In this document: piece after piece, positions 17,213 through 25,748 of the stretch | Position numbering within the stretch: the first letter of the stretch is position 1 | Layout: every line of letters starts with the position of its first letter | Origin: Neolewinella xylanilytica | Lineage (GTDB): Bacteria; Bacteroidota; Bacteroidia; Chitinophagales; Saprospiraceae | Reading direction: 5' to 3' | Length of the DNA: 64,000 nt | Assembly (NCBI RefSeq): GCF_002934605.1 | Contig: NZ_PTJC01000006.1 | Location: 806,001-870,000, forward strand | Notes under the pieces: generated by a model | What the model saw: the letters and a program-made list of their open reading frames with translations, nothing else | What the model was told of the DNA's origin: nothing | Databases searched by the model: none | Program-made: the position numbers and the translations under genes

Positions 17213-19456
17213 ATGTGCCGACCGTCCTTCCTATTTGCCCTCCTGCTGCCCCTCGTCGTAGCCGCCCAGTTTGAGATGACCCCCGCCTATCCGGTCGTCA
17301 CCGACGCCGCCGGCCGGGAGTTGCCCCTGGCCTGGCTGGGCGGACTGAACGCTCCCCAGTTCATGCGCACCGACCTGGACGGCGACGGGCAGGCGGACCT
17401 GTATATTTTCGATCGGGCGGGCGATGCCCAGATCGCCCTGCGCGGAAATGGAAACGGCAGCTACGCGCTCGCACCGGAACTGCTGGCCGGTTTTCCCGCG
17501 GAGCTGACCCACTGGGTACTGCTGCGCGACTACGACGGCGACGGCATCGACGACCTCTTCGCTTACTCCGCCGCCTCCGGTGGCTTTCGCGTGCACCGGG
17601 GATTCCGGGCGGCGGGCGGCCTGTTATCCTTCCCCGTCGATCCGACCTACGCCGGCCTGCGGTACCCTTTTAACAACGGCACCATACCCATTTTCGTTAC
17701 CCCCATCGACTATCCCGCCGTGGATGACCTGGACGGCGACGGCGACCTCGATATCCTCACCTTCAGCGTCGGGGGCGGCTACGTGGAGTACTACCGGAAC
17801 TATAGCTTTGAGCGGGGTTTCGGCACCGACACCCTGCTCTACGAGCTGGAAAGCGAATGCTGGGGGGGCTTTTATGAGAGCGGACGCACCCCGGCCCTCG
17901 ATCTCGCTGCCGTTGCCGGGGCTTGTTTCGCAAAGTCTTTGTCGGAGGAAACGCGGGTAGGGCGCCGGCACGCAGGTTCCACGGTTCTGACCCTCGATGT
18001 CGACGGGAACGGGTTGAAGGACGTGATGCTCGGCGACGTTTCCTTCGAATACCTGGTGCTAGGCCTCAACAAGGGCACCCGCCAAACGGCCTGGATCAGT
18101 AGCCAGGATACGACTTGGCCGACACCGGGGGTGACCGCCAATATCCCGTTCTTTCCCGGAGCTTACCACCTCGACGTAGACGACGACGGTAATCGCGACA
18201 TCCTGGCCTCTCCCAGCCAGACCCTCAACGCCGAAGACATCAACGTGGGCTGGTACTACCGCAACGTCGGTACGAACGCTGCTCCTTCCTTTGCCCTTCA
18301 GGACAGCCAGTTCCTCGTTCGCGACGCGATCGACTTCGGAACAGGCGGTTTGCCGGCCGGCTTCGACTACGATGCCGATGGTCGGACCGACCTGGTAGTC
18401 GGCAATACCGAAAACTTCGGACGCAGCGGGATTTTTGACAGCCGCCTGCGCCTGTATCGCAACACGGTCGGTGCCGCGGGGGAGCCGGCTTTCACCTTGG
18501 TGGAGGAGGACTACCTGGAGCTCAGCCGTTTCCAGAATAGTTCGTCGGCGTTTGCCCCGGCCTTTGGCGATCTCGATGGGGACGGCGACGTCGACGCCGT
18601 CATCGGCGAGCGGTCCGGCCGGCTCATCTATTACGAAAACCTGGCCGGCCCCGGCCGGCCAGCGGAATTCGCCGAACCGGTCTTCGGGTACATGGGCATC
18701 GACGCTGGTCAGTTGTCCAAGCCCGACATCGCCGATCTCGACCGTGACGGTCGCAACGACCTCGTTGTCGGGGGGTTCGACGGCCGGATCCGCTTCTACC
18801 GCAACGTCGGGGAACCGGGTGCCCCCCGCTTCGACCCCGACGAAGCCGCTCCCGGCAACCTGCTGCAGCTCGGCGGCATCAACACGAATAAGCCGGGCCT
18901 GAGCAGCGGACATCCCACCCCCCGGGTCATCACCTACGACGATCGTTTTCTAATCGTGACCGGTAATCGGTCCGGCACCCTGGAGGCCTACTCGTTTGCC
19001 GAATATACCCAACCCTTCGTCGCGCTGGGAGACACGGTGGCCGGCATCGACCTGGGGGGCTATTCCGCACCGGCTACCGCGGATTTCAACAACGACGGTC
19101 AGCTCGAACTGGTAGTGGGCAATGAGCGGGGCGGCGTGACCTACTTCCGCACCGACCTGGCGGCCGAAGCGCCCACGGGGGTCTTCAGTCCGCCACTTTC
19201 CTTACTGGATTTCGGCGTATTCCCGAATCCAAGCGGGGGGCTAGTCACCCTCTCGGACCTCCCCGGATCGGTGGCGCAGCGCATCGAGGTGTACGGCAGC
19301 CAGGGGCAACTCGTGCGGACGGTCGACGCGGCCGGGCAGGGGGTTCGGGAGCTCGATCTAACCGATCTGCCGGCCGGTTTATACCTTATTGAAGTCCGCA
19401 CGCCAGCGGCACGGGGGGCGCGCAAAATTTCGCTCCTCGACGGGGCCGTCCGGTAA
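17213..19456 (+). CDS. VCBS/FG-GAP repeat protein with type IX sorting domain
   Basis: A 747-residue secreted protein. It has a signal peptide (MCRPSFLFALLLPLVVAAQ), then multiple FG-GAP/VCBS beta-propeller repeats with calcium-binding DxDGDGxxD motifs (for example DLDGDGQADL, DYDGDGIDDL, DLDGDGDLDIL). It ends in a C-terminal domain (VFPNPSGG to KISLLDG) that directs export through the type IX secretion system and surface anchoring. Such proteins are usually adhesin-like or scaffold proteins; no enzymatic domain is visible. The start is ATG 17213, directly before the signal peptide. It is divergent from the NhaC gene. Confidence 0.9.
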   Translation: MCRPSFLFALLLPLVVAAQFEMTPAYPVVTDAAGRELPLAWLGGLNAPQFMRTDLDGDGQADLYIFDRAGDAQIALRGNGNGSYALAPELLAGFPAELTHWVLLRDYDGDGIDDLFAYSAASGGFRVHRGFRAAGGLLSFPVDPTYAGLRYPFNNGTIPIFVTPIDYPAVDDLDGDGDLDILTFSVGGGYVEYYRNYSFERGFGTDTLLYELESECWGGFYESGRTPALDLAAVAGACFAKSLSEETRVGRRHAGSTVLTLDVDGNGLKDVMLGDVSFEYLVLGLNKGTRQTAWISSQDTTWPTPGVTANIPFFPGAYHLDVDDDGNRDILASPSQTLNAEDINVGWYYRNVGTNAAPSFALQDSQFLVRDAIDFGTGGLPAGFDYDADGRTDLVVGNTENFGRSGIFDSRLRLYRNTVGAAGEPAFTLVEEDYLELSRFQNSSSAFAPAFGDLDGDGDVDAVIGERSGRLIYYENLAGPGRPAEFAEPVFGYMGIDAGQLSKPDIADLDRDGRNDLVVGGFDGRIRFYRNVGEPGAPRFDPDEAAPGNLLQLGGINTNKPGLSSGHPTPRVITYDDRFLIVTGNRSGTLEAYSFAEYTQPFVALGDTVAGIDLGGYSAPATADFNNDGQLELVVGNERGGVTYFRTDLAAEAPTGVFSPPLSLLDFGVFPNPSGGLVTLSDLPGSVAQRIEVYGSQGQLVRTVDAAGQGVRELDLTDLPAGLYLIEVRTPAARGARKISLLDGAVR

Positions 19457-19498
19457 CGGATCGCCGGCGACCGAACCTGAAGGGGTTCCTAACGATTG

Positions 19499-19999
19499 AT
19501 GAGTACTATGCACGAGCCAGATAAGCCCATTCTCACCGAGCGGCAGCGCGAGGTACCCCAGTTGCGCTGGGTTGATACCTTCAGCCGCGTTCTCGACTCT
19601 AAATTTCGCATTCCGGGTACGGGGGTTCGCTTCGGACTCGACTTTATCCTGGGCCTGGTGCCCGGAGCGGGGGATATTCTGTCGCTCGGGTTGTCCGGTA
19701 CGCTCATCGCCACGATGGCCCGGCACGGTGCGAGTCCGCGATTAGTAGCCCGAATGCTGGTGAACGTAGTACTCGATGCCCTGGTCGGATCGATTCCCAT
19801 TCTCGGCAACATCTTCGATCTGGTTTACAAGGCCAACTACCGCAATGCCGAACTGATGCGGGAGTACTACGAGGAGGGTAAGCACCGCGGAAGCGTTTGG
19901 CCGGTGGTCGTCGCCGTGATCGTGTCGATCCTCGTACTGATGGTCGTCCTGATCTGGGTGATCATCGAGCTTTTCGAATGGCTCCTCAGCTTTTTTTGA
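19499..19999 (+). CDS. DUF4112 domain-containing membrane protein
   Basis: A 166-residue protein of the DUF4112 family. Features: a central conserved block (LDSKFRIPGTGVRFGLDFILGL, then VPGAGDILS), the segment LVGSIPILGNIFDLVYKANYRN, and a strong C-terminal membrane helix (VVVAVIVSILVLMVVLIWVI). The function is unknown. The start is ATG 19499 rather than the preceding TTG. Its last 14 bases overlap the 3' end of cmk on the opposite strand. Confidence 0.85.
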   Translation: MSTMHEPDKPILTERQREVPQLRWVDTFSRVLDSKFRIPGTGVRFGLDFILGLVPGAGDILSLGLSGTLIATMARHGASPRLVARMLVNVVLDALVGSIPILGNIFDLVYKANYRNAELMREYYEEGKHRGSVWPVVVAVIVSILVLMVVLIWVIIELFEWLLSFF

Positions 20000-20660
20000 T
20001 CCGGTTTACCAGCTCCACGCCGTGCTCGATAAGTTCTTCGAGGCCGAGGTGGGTATTGTCCAACAGGATGGCGTCGTCGGCCTGCCGTAGGGGGCTGTCC
20101 GCCCGGTGGCTGTCGATATAATCGCGCTCCCGCAGGTTTTCGGCCACCTCCTCCCGGCTTACTTCCCGTCCGGCCGATAGTAACTCGCTGAGGCGGCGAT
20201 CGGTACGGGTTTCCTGGTCGGCGGTGACGAACAGCTTGAGGTCGGCATCGGGAAAGACCACGGTGCCGATGTCCCGCCCGTCCAGAATCACGCCGCCGTT
20301 CTCGCCCATTTTGCGCTGTTGCTGTACCATCGCCCGCCGCACCTCGGAGCGGGTAGCCACCGGGGAGACCATCTGGCTGACGGCCAGCCCGCGAATCTGG
20401 TGTTCAACATCTTCTCCGTTGAGGAGCACGTGATTGTCTTCGGGCCGGAAGTCAATGTGAATATGCGGGACCGCGGTGCGTATGGCCTCGTCGTCGCCCG
20501 GGTCGATACCGTGGCGCTGAAAATAAAGGGTGACGGCGCGGTACATGGCCCCGGTGTCGATGTAGCTGTACCCCAGGCGGCGGGCGAGCGCTCGGGCGAG
20601 CGTTGATTTTCCGCAGGCGCTGTAGCCGTCGATGGCGATCGTGTATTTGTCTTTCCCCAA
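19986..20660 (-). CDS. cmk: (d)CMP kinase
   Basis: Cytidylate kinase phosphorylating CMP and dCMP in pyrimidine nucleotide synthesis. The P-loop GYSACGKST lies directly after the N-terminal strand KYTIAID, and the CMP-binding segment DTGAMYRA and the DGRDIGT motif follow. From a TTG at 20660 the protein is 224 residues, the usual length. An ATG at 20735 is in frame, but it lies inside a strong 38-bp hairpin and would add about 25 atypical residues, so I prefer the TTG. The gene converges on DUF4112 with a 14-bp overlap and follows the DUF2795 gene. Confidence 0.93.
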   Translation of the reverse strand: MGKDKYTIAIDGYSACGKSTLARALARRLGYSYIDTGAMYRAVTLYFQRHGIDPGDDEAIRTAVPHIHIDFRPEDNHVLLNGEDVEHQIRGLAVSQMVSPVATRSEVRRAMVQQQRKMGENGGVILDGRDIGTVVFPDADLKLFVTADQETRTDRRLSELLSAGREVSREEVAENLRERDYIDSHRADSPLRQADDAILLDNTHLGLEELIEHGVELVNRIKKS

Positions 20661-20708
20661 GGGACTGAATTTTGCCAATTTCGGTAAGAAAACCGAGGGG
20701 CATATTAC

Positions 20709-20746
20709 GGAGAAAGCCGATAACCCGCGGGTCATCGGCTTTCTCC
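20709..20746. terminator. 38-bp hairpin between DUF2795 and cmk
   Basis: An inverted repeat of 18 pairs with a single mismatch (arms GGAGAAAGCCGAT / ATCGGCTTTCTCC plus ACCC/GGGT). It follows the DUF2795 gene, so it probably ends that transcript, although no long T-run follows. It contains the ATG at 20735 that could otherwise be read as the cmk start. Confidence 0.6.
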
Positions 20747-20767
20747 GGCCACTAGGGCGGGGGAATT

Positions 20768-20989
20768 TTAGTATTCGTCTTCGTTGAAGAGGAAGTCGTC
20801 CTTCCGCGGGTAATCGGGCCAAATGTCGTCGATGGCCTCGTAGCTTTCGCCTTCGTCTTCCATGGCCTGCAGGTTTTCGATCACCTCCAGGGGGCTGCCG
20901 GAACGGATGGCGTAGTCAATCAGCTCGTCGCGGGTGGCGGGCCAGGGGGCGTCCTCCAGGTGAGAAGCAAGTTCGAGGGTCCAATACAT
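20768..20989 (-). CDS. DUF2795 domain-containing small acidic protein
   Basis: A 73-residue, strongly acidic cytoplasmic protein starting MYWTLELASHLEDAPWPAT and ending FLFNEDEY. This is the DUF2795 form that is highly conserved in Bacteroidota; the function is unknown. It has a promoter with a TACATTTG box about 66 nt upstream and is followed by a strong hairpin, so it is probably a single-gene transcript. Confidence 0.88.
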   Translation of the reverse strand: MYWTLELASHLEDAPWPATRDELIDYAIRSGSPLEVIENLQAMEDEGESYEAIDDIWPDYPRKDDFLFNEDEY

Positions 20990-21055
20990 ACTAACTGTTC
21001 TTTAAATACCTATCAAAGCCTCCAGGCTACAATTTGTTTCGGCTCGTTCTGGCCG

Positions 21056-21063
21056 CAAATGTA
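21056..21063 (-). promoter_or_regulatory. -7 box of the DUF2795 gene
   Basis: The minus strand reads TACATTTG, an exact TAnnTTTG match, leaving a 5' UTR of about 60 nt. Confidence 0.65.
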
Positions 21064-21124
21064 ACATTTCGCGTTCACTGAGCCGGAAAATTTCTCCAGG
21101 GAGGGGTGGGGCGTTGGAAATCAA

Positions 21125-22321
21125 TCAGTTGTAGGTTCCGATAACGGTGAAACTTTTGTCTTCGTAGCCTGGAGGAACCTGGCCGACCCGGCTGCTGTTG
21201 CGGGGGCCGGTGGGGTCGCAGAAGAGGTACCGTTGTCCTTTGTAGTTGAACGAGTCGCCCGGGATGTCCGTGCCAACGGCCACGGTAAGGTGGTCGTCGT
21301 AGGCAATGACGGCCATGGGCAGGTCCAGCAAATCCCGCACCAGGGCGAAGAAGAGGGCGGAACGGTCCTCGCAGTCGCTGTAGCTGTAGCCGAAGAGCTC
21401 TTCCGGAACCATGGGCTTCGAGCGACCGAAGTATTCGTTGTCTTCTTTATAGGCGAAGGCCGAGCGGGTGAAGCTGGTCAGCAGCTCCAATTTTTGCTGG
21501 GTATCCATTCCCTGCATGAACGTTTCCAGCTGGGGTAGCAGGCTCGCGGAGAGCGTAGGGGAGAGGGGCGTATCGAGGTAGCAGTATTCGTGGATGAAGG
21601 GGTAATCGGTCATGATGTCTACCATCGTCTTGTCGAAGGTGACGTCGATTTTTTGGGGTACGCCGTGGTAGTTGAATTCGAGTGATTTGTCGGTCGGTTG
21701 TTCGGCCAACTGGGGCCACTGCTTCAACTGGAAGCCGAAACTTTTTCCCCGGGGGTTGGGGTGTTCGTTGTAGATGTAGAGCCGTTGCCGTCCCTTGCAA
21801 TCGCCGGCAAGGCAGCTGATGTTGGCGTAGGTTCTTCCGTTAGACTGGATGATGGGAACCTCGAAGAGATCCTCCGTCGTGTAGACGTTCACGAAGAGCT
21901 TGTCGCCGCGGAAGGTGAGGCGGGCATCGAAACCGGAATCGATCAGGAGCTTGTAGAGCGTAATATTCTGCACCAGCGGCGACTGTCCGCCGTAAATCGA
22001 ATGCAGCGTCCGGCGGGCGAGCTTGAAGAAAAGAAAATCGTTGAGTTGGTACTGCCCCTTTGCTGCCAGCAGGTGGTTCAGCAGCACCTGGGTGGGGCGC
22101 TTTTCCAGTTGGTTATAGGTATGCCGGATGGAGACGTTGCTCAGGGTGGCGGGTTCGTCCACGAGCATGGCGGGGTCGAAGGTCACCGCGACGGGTTGGG
22201 CGTAAAAGGGGAGCGAAAAGCGTTGGTAATTGACTGGGTTGCCCAGGTTAGTGAGGTTGGTATTCGCAAAGGCCATCAAGCATAAAGCCAGAAGCGTGAG
22301 CCGTGCGACAACGATTTTCAT
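21125..22321 (-). CDS. Exported transglutaminase-like protein
   Basis: A 398-residue exported protein with a signal peptide (MKIVVARLTLLALCLMAFA) and a C-terminal papain-like transglutaminase fold. The catalytic Cys is in SYSDCEDRSALFF, the His in YDDHLTVAVG and the Asp in LFCDPTG, all in the expected order. Upstream is about 200 residues of conserved but undefined sequence. Such proteins may be periplasmic proteases or protein cross-linkers; the substrate is unknown. ATG 22321 starts the signal peptide; an in-frame TTG five codons earlier is less likely. Confidence 0.8.
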   Translation of the reverse strand: MKIVVARLTLLALCLMAFANTNLTNLGNPVNYQRFSLPFYAQPVAVTFDPAMLVDEPATLSNVSIRHTYNQLEKRPTQVLLNHLLAAKGQYQLNDFLFFKLARRTLHSIYGGQSPLVQNITLYKLLIDSGFDARLTFRGDKLFVNVYTTEDLFEVPIIQSNGRTYANISCLAGDCKGRQRLYIYNEHPNPRGKSFGFQLKQWPQLAEQPTDKSLEFNYHGVPQKIDVTFDKTMVDIMTDYPFIHEYCYLDTPLSPTLSASLLPQLETFMQGMDTQQKLELLTSFTRSAFAYKEDNEYFGRSKPMVPEELFGYSYSDCEDRSALFFALVRDLLDLPMAVIAYDDHLTVAVGTDIPGDSFNYKGQRYLFCDPTGPRNSSRVGQVPPGYEDKSFTVIGTYN

Positions 22322-22387
22322 GAGGTTTGTTTTCAAGATTCCGGGGATGTAAGCGGCGAGTGAACACCAGGCTGACCTGATACGTAC

Positions 22388-22458
22388 TATACGCTTGGTG
22401 CCGCCAAAAAGTATAGCGATTCACCCGGAATTAGGAATTTTTTAATGGTAAAATTCCT
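22388..22458. other. Two hairpin-forming repeats downstream of the ABC-F gene
   Basis: AGGAATTTT (22433-22441) pairs with AAAATTCCT (22450-22458). CTATAC...GTATAG with an inner TTGG/CCAA forms a second imperfect stem in about 22388-22416. Both lie between the ABC-F stop and the transglutaminase-like gene, on the transcribed minus strand. They may end the ABC-F message, but neither is followed by a good T-run. Confidence 0.4.
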
Positions 22459-22522
22459 GCCCACGAAATAATTGCCGGAAAGCTTACACAGGATTGACTT
22501 TCGTTACCCCATGCCTATGGGG

Positions 22523-24463
22523 TTATTCCCCCAAATCGAGGCTGGCCGCTTCCCATTCTTCCATGACGGTTTCCAGTTCCGTCTGCTTTTCCTTTAGCCG
22601 GGTCGCGGTCTTCTCTACCCGGTCGGAATCATCGTAAAAGTCGGGGTCGGACATCTCCAGGTGGATTTTCTCGATCTCCTTTTCAAGCCGCTCGATTCGG
22701 CGCTCCGCCGTACTCACTTCCTTTTGCAACGCGCGCCGCTCCTCGTTACTCAGGTTGCGCCGGGGCGCGGGTGCGGGGTTGACCGGTGCCGAAGTGCCGT
22801 TTGGCGACGCCCCGTTTTGCTTCGGTTTCTCCAGCTCGACGCTCCGCATATCCTGCAACTGCCGCTTCTCGAGAAAGGCATTCACGTCACCGAGGTGTTC
22901 GTAGAGTTGGTGGTCGCGAAACTCGATGGTGCGGGTGGTGAGGCCCGCCAGGAATTCCCGGTCGTGGCTGACCACCAGCAGCGTACCGTCGTAGTCCATC
23001 AGGGCCTGCTTGAGCATGTCCTTGCTGGCCATATCCAGGTGGTTGGTCGGTTCGTCCAGCACGAGCAGGTTGAAGGGCCGGAGGAGCATGCAGGCGAGGG
23101 CCAGTCGGGCCCGCTCGCCGCCGGAGAGTACCATGACTTTCTTGTCCTGGTCCTCTCCGCTGAACAGGAAGGCACCCAGGATACCCCTTAGCCGAGTCCG
23201 CATTTCGGGGGGGCTCGACTCCTCCATGGTTTCCAGCAGGGTTTTGTTGCCGTCCAGGGCATCACTCTGGTTCTGGGCGTAGTAACCAACGCTGACGTTG
23301 TGCCCCAGCGTGATCTCGCCGGCGGTGGCCGGGATTTTACCGATGAGAATCTTCGCTAGGGTCGTCTTTCCCTGTCCGTTCTGCCCGACAAAGGCTACCC
23401 GGTCGCCGCGATCCACCTTCAGGTCAACGCCGCGCAGCACGTTCAGCTTGCCGTAGGTCTTGGTGACGTTCTTGGCCAGTAGGGTGATGGCGCCCGAACG
23501 CGGTGCCGGGGGGAAGCGGAGGTTCATCACCGCGGTGTTGGTCTCGTCGAGCTCGATGCGTTCGATCTTATCGAGTTGCTTCTGCATCGACTGGGCCATC
23601 TTCGTTTTGGTGGCCTTGGCCATGAAGCGGTTGATGGTCCGCTCCTTGTCGGCGATTACCTTCTGTTGGTTAAGGTAGGCAGCCTCGGCTTTTTCGCGGC
23701 GTTCGGCCTGGAGCTCCACGTACTTGCTGTAGCCTGCTTTATAATCGTACACCTTGCCGAGCTCGATTTCGAGGGTCCGGTTGGTTACGTTGTCAAGAAA
23801 CTGCCGGTCGTGACTGATGGTGATTACCGCGCCGGAATAGCTGCTGAGCCAGTTTTCCAACCAGATGATCGACTCGATGTCGAGGTGGTTGGTCGGTTCG
23901 TCCAGCATCAGGTAGTCGGGCCGCTGGAGGAGCATTTTGGCCAGTTCGATGCGCATCTGCCAGCCGCCGGAGAATTCGGTGGTCTGGCGGTTGAAGTCTT
24001 TCTGGGAGAAGCCCAGCCCTTTGAGCACCCGCTCGGCTTCGGCTTCCATGGTGATGCCGCCGACGAGGGCGAATTTCTCGGTGAGGTGGGTGAATTCCTC
24101 CAGCATTTCGGAGTAGGAATCGGAGGTATAGTCGGTACGGACCTCCATTTCCTTATTCAGTGCTTCCAGCCGGTCTTCCATCTCCTGGATGTGGGCGAAG
24201 GCGGTGAGGGTTTCTTCCATGACGGTGTTGCCGGAGGGCAGGTCCATCTCCTGGTGCAGAAAACCGAGGGTGGAACCGGTTTCCCGCTGCACCTTGCCCT
24301 CGTCGGAGTTAACGTCTCCCGCGATGATTTTCAGCATGGTGGACTTACCGGCGCCGTTGCGCCCTACGAGGCCGACCTTGTCGCGGGTGCCGATGGAAAA
24401 CGTCACGCGGTCGAAGAGGACGCGGTCGCCGTATTGTTGATAGATGCCGGTGGCGGTAAGCAT
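22523..24463 (-). CDS. ABC-F family ATPase (translation factor type)
   Basis: A 646-residue soluble tandem ATPase without membrane segments, of the class that binds the ribosomal E site or protects against antibiotics. The first nucleotide-binding domain has Walker A GRNGAGKST and signature FSGGWQMRIEL; the second has GQNGQGKTT and LSGGERARLAL. Both have LDEPTNHLD. An arginine- and lysine-rich linker (about residues 240-310) sits between them. A charged coiled-coil C-terminal domain (from SNEERRALQKE) is like that of Uup or YheS members. ATG 24463 gives the canonical start MLTATGIYQQYGD. The exact subfamily is uncertain. Confidence 0.93.
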   Translation of the reverse strand: MLTATGIYQQYGDRVLFDRVTFSIGTRDKVGLVGRNGAGKSTMLKIIAGDVNSDEGKVQRETGSTLGFLHQEMDLPSGNTVMEETLTAFAHIQEMEDRLEALNKEMEVRTDYTSDSYSEMLEEFTHLTEKFALVGGITMEAEAERVLKGLGFSQKDFNRQTTEFSGGWQMRIELAKMLLQRPDYLMLDEPTNHLDIESIIWLENWLSSYSGAVITISHDRQFLDNVTNRTLEIELGKVYDYKAGYSKYVELQAERREKAEAAYLNQQKVIADKERTINRFMAKATKTKMAQSMQKQLDKIERIELDETNTAVMNLRFPPAPRSGAITLLAKNVTKTYGKLNVLRGVDLKVDRGDRVAFVGQNGQGKTTLAKILIGKIPATAGEITLGHNVSVGYYAQNQSDALDGNKTLLETMEESSPPEMRTRLRGILGAFLFSGEDQDKKVMVLSGGERARLALACMLLRPFNLLVLDEPTNHLDMASKDMLKQALMDYDGTLLVVSHDREFLAGLTTRTIEFRDHQLYEHLGDVNAFLEKRQLQDMRSVELEKPKQNGASPNGTSAPVNPAPAPRRNLSNEERRALQKEVSTAERRIERLEKEIEKIHLEMSDPDFYDDSDRVEKTATRLKEKQTELETVMEEWEAASLDLGE

Positions 24464-24547
24464 TCGGTTGGGGGTATATGTAAGACTAAAGGACCGGTTT
24501 CGCCGGAAACTGCAGGACGGTTGGGGCGCTGAATCGGAATTCCGCCG

Positions 24548-24555
24548 CAAAGGTA
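24548..24555 (-). promoter_or_regulatory. -7 box of the ABC-F gene
   Basis: The minus strand reads TACCTTTG, about 85 nt before the ATG at 24463. The adjacent CGAAATGACGT (24556-24566) recurs upstream of tesB. Confidence 0.65.
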
Positions 24556-24646
24556 CGAAATGACGTAGTCCTTTGCCTGAGTCCGTGGGCTAAACCTCTT
24601 GTAATCCAGCCGTTAGCTCACATCGCGCAGCGGCAACTCCCTAGTA

Positions 24647-25504
24647 TCACCCTTTCTCCCGCAGCAAACCCTCCTGCACCACGCTAGCCACCAGCTTACC
24701 CTCCAGGTTAAAGATGTTGCCCCGGGTGAATCCCCGCGCTCCGCTGGCACTCGGACTGTCCATACTATACAAAAGCCACTCGTCCGTGCGGAAGGGGCGG
24801 TGAAACCACATGGCGTGGTCCAGGCTGGCCATCTGCAGGTTGCGGTAATCGGTGGCGCGGCCGTGGGGTAGGAGCGCCGTAGTGAGCAGGTTGTAATCGC
24901 TGGCGTAGGACAAGACAAGTGCCTGTTGGCGCCGGTCATCGGGCATGTCGCCCTTGGTGCGCAGCCAGACGTTGCGGGTCGGAGCGTACTTCTCCCGGTC
25001 GAAGGGATTGAGGAATTCGACGGGGCGGAACTCCAGGGGACGTTCGATACTCAGGATCTTCCGAATGTTGCCGGGCAACTGATCTCCGAATTGCTTGGCC
25101 ATTCCCTCGTAACTAACCAGTTCGTCGGGTTGGAGCACTTCCGGCATATCGACCTGGTGGTCGAAGCCCTGTTGATCGAGTTGGAAGCTGGCCGTCAGGT
25201 GAAAGATGGCCTGCCCGTTCTGGATGGCCTTCACCGCCCGGGTGGTGAAGCTGCCACCGTCGCGGATCCGGTCGACCTCGAAAACGATGGGAATGTCCAA
25301 ATCCCCCGGTAGTACGAAGTAACCGTGGAGACTGTGCACCTGCCGCTCCTCCGGCACGGTCTGCATCGCCGCGGCGAGCGCCTGCGCCAGTACCTGTCCG
25401 CCAAAGACCCGGGCGCTGCCGACGCTACGACTTTCTCCCCGGAAGAGGTTGACTTCGAGACGTTCGAGGTCGAGCAGGCTGAGCAGTTCGGAGATTTGTT
25501 TCAT
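24647..25504 (-). CDS. tesB: Acyl-CoA thioesterase II
   Basis: A 285-residue double hot-dog thioesterase that hydrolyses medium and long acyl-CoAs. It starts MKQISELLSLLDLERLEVN and contains the TesB hallmarks RVFGGQVLAQALAAA and HSLHGYFVLPGD in the first half. The second half has SYASDYNLLTTALLPHG, SLDHAMWFH and the C-terminal RGNIFNLEGKLVASVVQEGL. The active-site Asp is expected in the SLDHAMWF region. The ATG at 25504 follows a TACCTTTG box by only 4 nt, so the message is probably leaderless. It is followed downstream by the separate ABC-F unit. Confidence 0.95.
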   Translation of the reverse strand: MKQISELLSLLDLERLEVNLFRGESRSVGSARVFGGQVLAQALAAAMQTVPEERQVHSLHGYFVLPGDLDIPIVFEVDRIRDGGSFTTRAVKAIQNGQAIFHLTASFQLDQQGFDHQVDMPEVLQPDELVSYEGMAKQFGDQLPGNIRKILSIERPLEFRPVEFLNPFDREKYAPTRNVWLRTKGDMPDDRRQQALVLSYASDYNLLTTALLPHGRATDYRNLQMASLDHAMWFHRPFRTDEWLLYSMDSPSASGARGFTRGNIFNLEGKLVASVVQEGLLREKG

Positions 25505-25508
25505 GGGG

Positions 25509-25516
25509 CAAAGGTA
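25509..25516 (-). promoter_or_regulatory. -7 box of tesB, immediately before the start codon
   Basis: The minus strand reads TACCTTTG, then CCCC, then ATG. The 4-nt gap places the expected transcription start at or near the A of the ATG. Confidence 0.7.
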
Positions 25517-25748
25517 AAGGAAACGCCGCGCCATGCACCGAAATGACGTCCAATAGTAAGGCGAATCGGCAGGCTCCAAGCTACCTCTCCCCACTTTTCC
25601 CGCATTCGGGGAGTTAGCACGGGAAGCCACCGCTTTGGGTGTTGATGAGCGCTCTCCCTACCGGATGGCTGGTCACCTGCGCTCCGCCGCCCGGCTTGCA
25701 CTCCGCGACGCCTTACCTACCCAGGCTCGATAGCCGTGTACTACTCCT

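Noticed and set aside
25501-25701. Minus-strand frame upstream of tesB
   Set aside because: It overlaps the tesB promoter and start, resembles no family and has no supporting signals.
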